Positions 60,564-64,000 of a stretch of 64,000 bases of DNA are shown in pieces. The stretch spans positions 1 to 64,000 of the forward strand of contig CAVIQL010000013.1 of NCBI GenBank assembly GCA_963644855.1. The letters are read 5' to 3'. This DNA is from UBA6398 sp963644855. GTDB taxonomy: Bacteria; Bacteroidota; Bacteroidia; Bacteroidales; Bacteroidaceae. The notes under the pieces were generated by a model. It had not been told where the DNA came from. It did not search any database and worked only from the letters and a program-made list of their open reading frames with translations. The translations under genes were made by a program, and so were the position numbers. Position 1 is the first letter of the stretch; each line of letters opens with the position of its first letter.

Positions 60564-60742
60564 GCGAAAAACAATGTCGGACCTTTTTTAAAAAATGTCA
60601 GACATTATTTAAATAATATCGGACATTGTTTTTGCGACATCAAATATCGTTTTTTCGAGGTCAGACCGAAGTTAAATTAGATGCGCTGGAATTTAAATTA
60701 TGTGCCTTGGAGTTTTCACAATGTCAGACATTGTTTTTACAA
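60564..60742. repeat. 21-nt modular repeat, locus M (largest array, eight modules)
   Basis: Eight consecutive 21-base modules from about 60568 to 60735: three first-type (AATGTCGGACC, AATGTCAGACATT, AATATCGGACATT), two intermediate (GCGACATCAAATATCG and CGAGGTCAGACCG), two second-type (AGATGCGCTGG, ATGTGCCTTGG) and one first-type (AATGTCAGACATT). The array ends seven bases from the hexosaminidase stop. It occupies most of the 301-base gap. Confidence 0.92.
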
Positions 60743-60748
60743 CAAACG

Positions 60749-62326
60749 TTATGGGTTTTCCTCTGTACCGCCCACGTTAATTCCCCGCGCTTGCCATTGT
60801 TTGAAAAGAGGTTGCAGACGTTGCCGGAAATTGTCATAGTTTTTGTGAGAAGGGTTGCTCCACGCCGTTTCTGCATACGCAGCAATTCGCGGAAAGGCAT
60901 GGTCGAACATCTTATCGGGAGTGGCATCAAATTCAGTCCACAACTCCACTCCAAGACCCAAGAATTGTTTGTGTTTTTGCTGTGCCACAGCTTCGGGAAT
61001 GCAGTTTATCTGATAGGCTTGCGGCAGCAAAGCGTTGAAATACAACCCGTCGGTATGCGATTGAATTACCTGTAATCCCATGTCGAGAATGCGGTTGAGA
61101 TCATCGATGTTTCCCGTCCAATATTGCAACACTGTGCCCGGTGCAAGGTTTACCGGCATTTTGTAGTCGGTTCCCGCGCTGCCAATGCCGTCGCTCCATG
61201 CTATCATATGCCTATGTTTGCGCGCAATATACTCCGACAACTCGTTGAGAAAGTTGATTTGCAATTCTATGTCCTCGGTAATTCCGAGATTTTGCTTCAA
61301 CTTTTGAATTTCAACCGACTGTTTCCAATGGTCTCCCATTATTTCATCGCCGCCAACATGAATGTATTTGCCAGGAAAGAGCGCCATCACCTCGTTGAGC
61401 ACGTCGTGAATGAACTTCATCGTCATGGGATTGGCAATATTCATTACCTCGTGGCAAGTACCCATTCTGCATTCCACGCCAATGGTATCCCCCGTTGTAC
61501 CAAGCCACGGATACGACGCCACAGCCGCCGTGGCATGAGTGAGAACCTCTATTTCGGGCACAATGGTTATATGAAGTTTTTCGGCATAGGCAACTATTTC
61601 CTTAATGTCGTCTTGCGTGTAAAAACCCTCGTGTGGCGTTTCGTCAAACTCCGAACTGTTCCAATAATAAGCCTTTCCTGTGCGCAAACGCTTTGAGCCA
61701 ATTTTCGTAAGGTTGGGGTATTTCTTTATTTCTATGCGCCACCCTTGATCGTCTGTCAAATGCCAGTGAAACACATTCATCTTCAATCGCGCCATTTCGC
61801 CGAGAAGTTTTTTTACAGCCGCTTTCCCTTGAAAATAACGTGCATCGTCGAGCATCATTTCGCGCCAATCATAAGCGGGGAAATCGGTAATAGCGCAATT
61901 CTTGACCGATAGCCTTTCGCCATCAGCCGATATCATTTGCAGCAAACTCTGTATGCCATAGAACATACCCGCACTCTCTGCCGCCGATATATGTATTTGG
62001 TTGTTCGAAACCCTAAGATGGTATCCCCCTTTCGCCTTACTATTCATTTCTTTGTCGATTTCGAAAATTATTTCAGCCCCCTTTGCCGATTTTATAATGC
62101 TCGACAAAATATTGAAATCCCGTTTCAATGCTTCGGTCAAGTATTTTGCCTCGTTTCTGAACCTTGAAGGACAACAGATTCTCAAATTGTTTTGAAAGTT
62201 ACTACTTCCGTCTAAAAAATCAACCTGCTGCGGTTGGGGAATAACGGATATCGTCTGCTGCGAAAAGCATTGGATAGCACAAAAGAAGGTAAGACACATC
62301 GCAAAAAGGCGGAAAAGCATAATCAT
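60749..62326 (-). CDS. Exported beta-N-acetylhexosaminidase (GH20)
   Basis: 525 residues with a signal peptide (about 1-22). An N-terminal GH20b domain (about 25-150) precedes the (beta/alpha)8 barrel. MNVFHWHLTDDQGWRIEIK (near 183) and the catalytic pair Asp327-Glu328 in HVGGDEI are complete; the Asp stabilises the oxazoline and the Glu is the acid. The usual EIDMPGH motif reads EIEVLTH, an uncommon variant in the substrate pocket. The enzyme releases GlcNAc or GalNAc from host or microbial glycans outside the cytoplasm. It is not part of a SusCD locus. A terminal repeat array follows the stop closely. Confidence 0.92.
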   Translation of the reverse strand: MIMLFRLFAMCLTFFCAIQCFSQQTISVIPQPQQVDFLDGSSNFQNNLRICCPSRFRNEAKYLTEALKRDFNILSSIIKSAKGAEIIFEIDKEMNSKAKGGYHLRVSNNQIHISAAESAGMFYGIQSLLQMISADGERLSVKNCAITDFPAYDWREMMLDDARYFQGKAAVKKLLGEMARLKMNVFHWHLTDDQGWRIEIKKYPNLTKIGSKRLRTGKAYYWNSSEFDETPHEGFYTQDDIKEIVAYAEKLHITIVPEIEVLTHATAAVASYPWLGTTGDTIGVECRMGTCHEVMNIANPMTMKFIHDVLNEVMALFPGKYIHVGGDEIMGDHWKQSVEIQKLKQNLGITEDIELQINFLNELSEYIARKHRHMIAWSDGIGSAGTDYKMPVNLAPGTVLQYWTGNIDDLNRILDMGLQVIQSHTDGLYFNALLPQAYQINCIPEAVAQQKHKQFLGLGVELWTEFDATPDKMFDHAFPRIAAYAETAWSNPSHKNYDNFRQRLQPLFKQWQARGINVGGTEENP

Positions 62327-62402
62327 ATAACCATAAATCTTAAAAACATTGGCAAAGTTAAGCCCTTTAAGCTACATAGACATAAAAAACAAAGGTGGGG
62401 AG

Positions 62403-62445
62403 CAAAAAAAACGCTTTCAAAACCCAACAAGTCTTGAAAGCGTTT
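62403..62445 (-). terminator. Intrinsic terminator of the EF-G paralogue gene
   Basis: Perfect 12-bp arms (AAACGCTTTCAA and complement at 62434-62445) followed on the minus strand by about seven T. Confidence 0.9.
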
Positions 62446-62481
62446 GAATTATTGGCTACTCAGCCACACTAAGGGCCGTGA

Positions 62482-64000
62482 TTATGCCTCGGTTTCGGCG
62501 TTTTCTTTCTCGAATGCCGCAATAAGTTTCTGTTGTACGTCGGTTGGAACAAGTTCGTAGCTTGCAAATTTCATGCTGAACGCGCCACGGCCGCCCGTTA
62601 TACTGCTCAAAGTAGTGGAATAATTCGACATTTCTGCCAAAGGTACGCGGGCTGTGAGTTTTTGATAACCCTTTTCAGCATCCATACCCATGATAATCGC
62701 ACGGCGTCCCTGAAGATCACTCATAGTATCACCCATGTAATCGGCAGGTATGAGAACTTCCACATCATATATAGGCTCAAGAATCTTAGGTCCCGCATCT
62801 TTGAACGCTGCACTGAAAGCATTTCGCCCGGCAAGGGTGAAAGAAATTTCATTCGAGTCAACGGGGTGCATCTTTCCGTCATAAACAATAACTCTAACGT
62901 CTCTTGCATAAGATCCAGTGAGAGGTCCGCGTTCCATACGGCTCATCACACCTTTGAGAATTGCCGGCATGAAACGAGCATCAATTGCGCCGCCGACAAC
63001 AGAGTTTATGAATTCGAGCTTACCGCCCCATTCCAAATCGATAACGTCTGTAGAACGCGGAGTAATGCGATATTCCTGCCCGCCAAACTTGTATGTTTGT
63101 TTCACAGGCTCTCCTGCTACGAGCGGCTCTACTATCAAATGAACTTCACCGAATTGTCCTGCGCCACCGCTCTGTTTTTTATGGCGGTAATCCGCACGTG
63201 AGGATTTTGTTATGGTTTCACGATAAGGTATTCTCGGTTCTCCGTATTCTATTTGTATCTTATCGTTGTTCTCAAGTCGCCACTTCAGTGTGCGAAGATG
63301 GAATTCCCCTTGCCCGTGAACAAGTGTCTGGCGCAATTCCTTGCTTTGTTCCACCACCCATGTAGGATCTTCTTCGTGCATTCTTATGAGTGCGGCCATC
63401 ATTTTCTCTGTTTCGCTTTCGTTCACGGCTTTTATTGAACGCGAATATTTGTATTCGGGATATTTTATGAAGTTGAAATGATAATCGCAGTCTTTACCGT
63501 TGAGAGTATTCCCCAAACGCACATCTTTTAGTTTGACTGTGCAGCCAATATCTCCCGCAACCATTTCGCTAACTTTGTCGCGCAGCGAACCGGAAGGCGA
63601 GAATATTTGCGCAATTCTCTCTTTGGGACCACGGTCGGCATTATCAAGATCATCACCTTCGTGAAGAGTGCCGCTCATTACTTTGAAATATTGCACTTCT
63701 CCGATATGCGGTTCCATACCTGTCTTAAAGAAATAAATTGATGTGGGAGCTTTTGCATCGGGAACTATTTCCTTTCCTTCGGTATTTACCACGGCAGGCA
63801 TTTCGTCTACAAAAGGCACTACGTTTCCAAGGAATTCCATCATGCGGCGCACTCCCATGTCTTTGCTGGCGCATACGCAGAACACGGGATATATACTTTG
63901 GGTGATCAATCCCTTACGTATTCCTTCGCGCATCTCATCTTCGGTAAGGTTTTCGGTGTCGAAGAATTTCTCCATCAGCGTCTCGTCGTTCTCTGCTGCA
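62482..64000 (-). CDS. Elongation factor G-like protein, N-terminus beyond the window
   Basis: 506 codons are visible and the frame is open to the window edge, so the GTPase domain is mostly missing from view. The first residues seen (AENDETLMEKFFD) match the EF-G segment after the G-domain insert. Domain II, then III, follow. Domain IV starts with SRADYRHKKQSGGAGQFGEVHL, and domain V ends with VPLAEMSNYSTTLSSITGGRGAFSMKF. Differences from main EF-G, including SIYFFKT and the lack of an adjacent rpsL-rpsG-tuf cluster, suggest the second EF-G paralogue of Bacteroidota. Whether it retains GTP hydrolysis needs the hidden N-terminus. Confidence 0.85.
   Translation of the reverse strand, partial: AAENDETLMEKFFDTENLTEDEMREGIRKGLITQSIYPVFCVCASKDMGVRRMMEFLGNVVPFVDEMPAVVNTEGKEIVPDAKAPTSIYFFKTGMEPHIGEVQYFKVMSGTLHEGDDLDNADRGPKERIAQIFSPSGSLRDKVSEMVAGDIGCTVKLKDVRLGNTLNGKDCDYHFNFIKYPEYKYSRSIKAVNESETEKMMAALIRMHEEDPTWVVEQSKELRQTLVHGQGEFHLRTLKWRLENNDKIQIEYGEPRIPYRETITKSSRADYRHKKQSGGAGQFGEVHLIVEPLVAGEPVKQTYKFGGQEYRITPRSTDVIDLEWGGKLEFINSVVGGAIDARFMPAILKGVMSRMERGPLTGSYARDVRVIVYDGKMHPVDSNEISFTLAGRNAFSAAFKDAGPKILEPIYDVEVLIPADYMGDTMSDLQGRRAIIMGMDAEKGYQKLTARVPLAEMSNYSTTLSSITGGRGAFSMKFASYELVPTDVQQKLIAAFEKENAETEA

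Noticed and set aside
60564..60742. Tandem 21-base modules considered as a CRISPR array
   Set aside because: There are no constant repeats separated by unique spacers; every unit varies around the same core, the period is 21, and no cas genes are present.
60456..61075. Open frames with heptad peptides such as NNVRHYL and KLDALEF read from repeat arrays
   Set aside because: These frames arise from the 21-base period of the intergenic modules; they lack starts, promoters and family features.
1..64000. tRNA, rRNA, insertion sequences, prophage or attachment sites
   Set aside because: All gaps were read for cloverleaf arms, transposase motifs and direct-repeat borders; none was found apart from the modular repeats.

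Overview
The window reads as chromosomal DNA of a Bacteroidales bacterium (phylum Bacteroidota), family not resolved. The evidence is the recurring promoter box TAnnTTTG, sometimes with an upstream TTTG; the marker families TamL, DUF4290, DUF4878, DUF4250 and BspA-type leucine-rich repeats; the gal cluster order epimerase-transporter-galactokinase; and the housekeeping order DUF4290-murA-rimM-dxr-rseP. No rRNA, tRNA, insertion sequence, prophage or CRISPR array was seen.

Layout. 1-4042: AT-rich surface-glycan locus (two GT2 enzymes, an EpsG-like polymerase, a GT4 enzyme) closed by a terminator. 4176-5573: membrane-embedded LuxR-type regulator, divergent from a short transcript with its own promoter and terminator and two micro-ORFs. 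5911-18165: exported proteins (LRR-transglutaminase protein, a very large alpha-2-macroglobulin-like protein coupled to a phytase-like protein, a DUF362 protein coupled to a TonB-dependent receptor). 18394-20869: three-gene restriction-modification operon (two DNA methyltransferases around an HNH nuclease). 20925-21090: structured RNA resembling 6S RNA. 21193-26487: ZIP transporter, DUF1080 lipoprotein, ROK kinase and a four-gene dedA operon. 26670-31117: DUF177-rpmF-fabH-era-der-DUF4878. 31160-38044: Mla-type ABC transporter, lptB-tamL, a WalJ-like hydrolase. 38362-42015: galactose use. 42091-44955: a membrane-anchored PD-(D/E)XK-like protein, a TPR protein and an unknown. 45246-50954: tsaB to rseP. 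51188-53604: MarR, rpsF-rpsR-rplI and a small lipoprotein. 53849-56903: mtaB, GT2, RsmI-like methylase. 57289-64000: phosphodiesterase, alkaline phosphatase, HAD phosphatase, GH20 hexosaminidase and an EF-G paralogue cut by the window edge.

The most unusual feature is a dispersed family of 21-nt modules, each bounded by AAA...TTT and often internally palindromic, arranged in head-to-tail blocks of one to eight. It occupies about a dozen intergenic sites (about one per 5 kb) and once lies in frame inside the alpha-2-macroglobulin-like gene. Two core sequences share one register and are mixed at single sites, so this looks like one modular element. It resembles REP/BIME or Rickettsia palindromic elements in behaviour, but I do not recognise it as a named family.

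Two N-runs (26144-26153 and 48661-48694) are each flanked by a short direct duplication. Collapsing the duplication restores intact dedA and dxr frames, so both genes are probably whole and the gaps are assembly artefacts.
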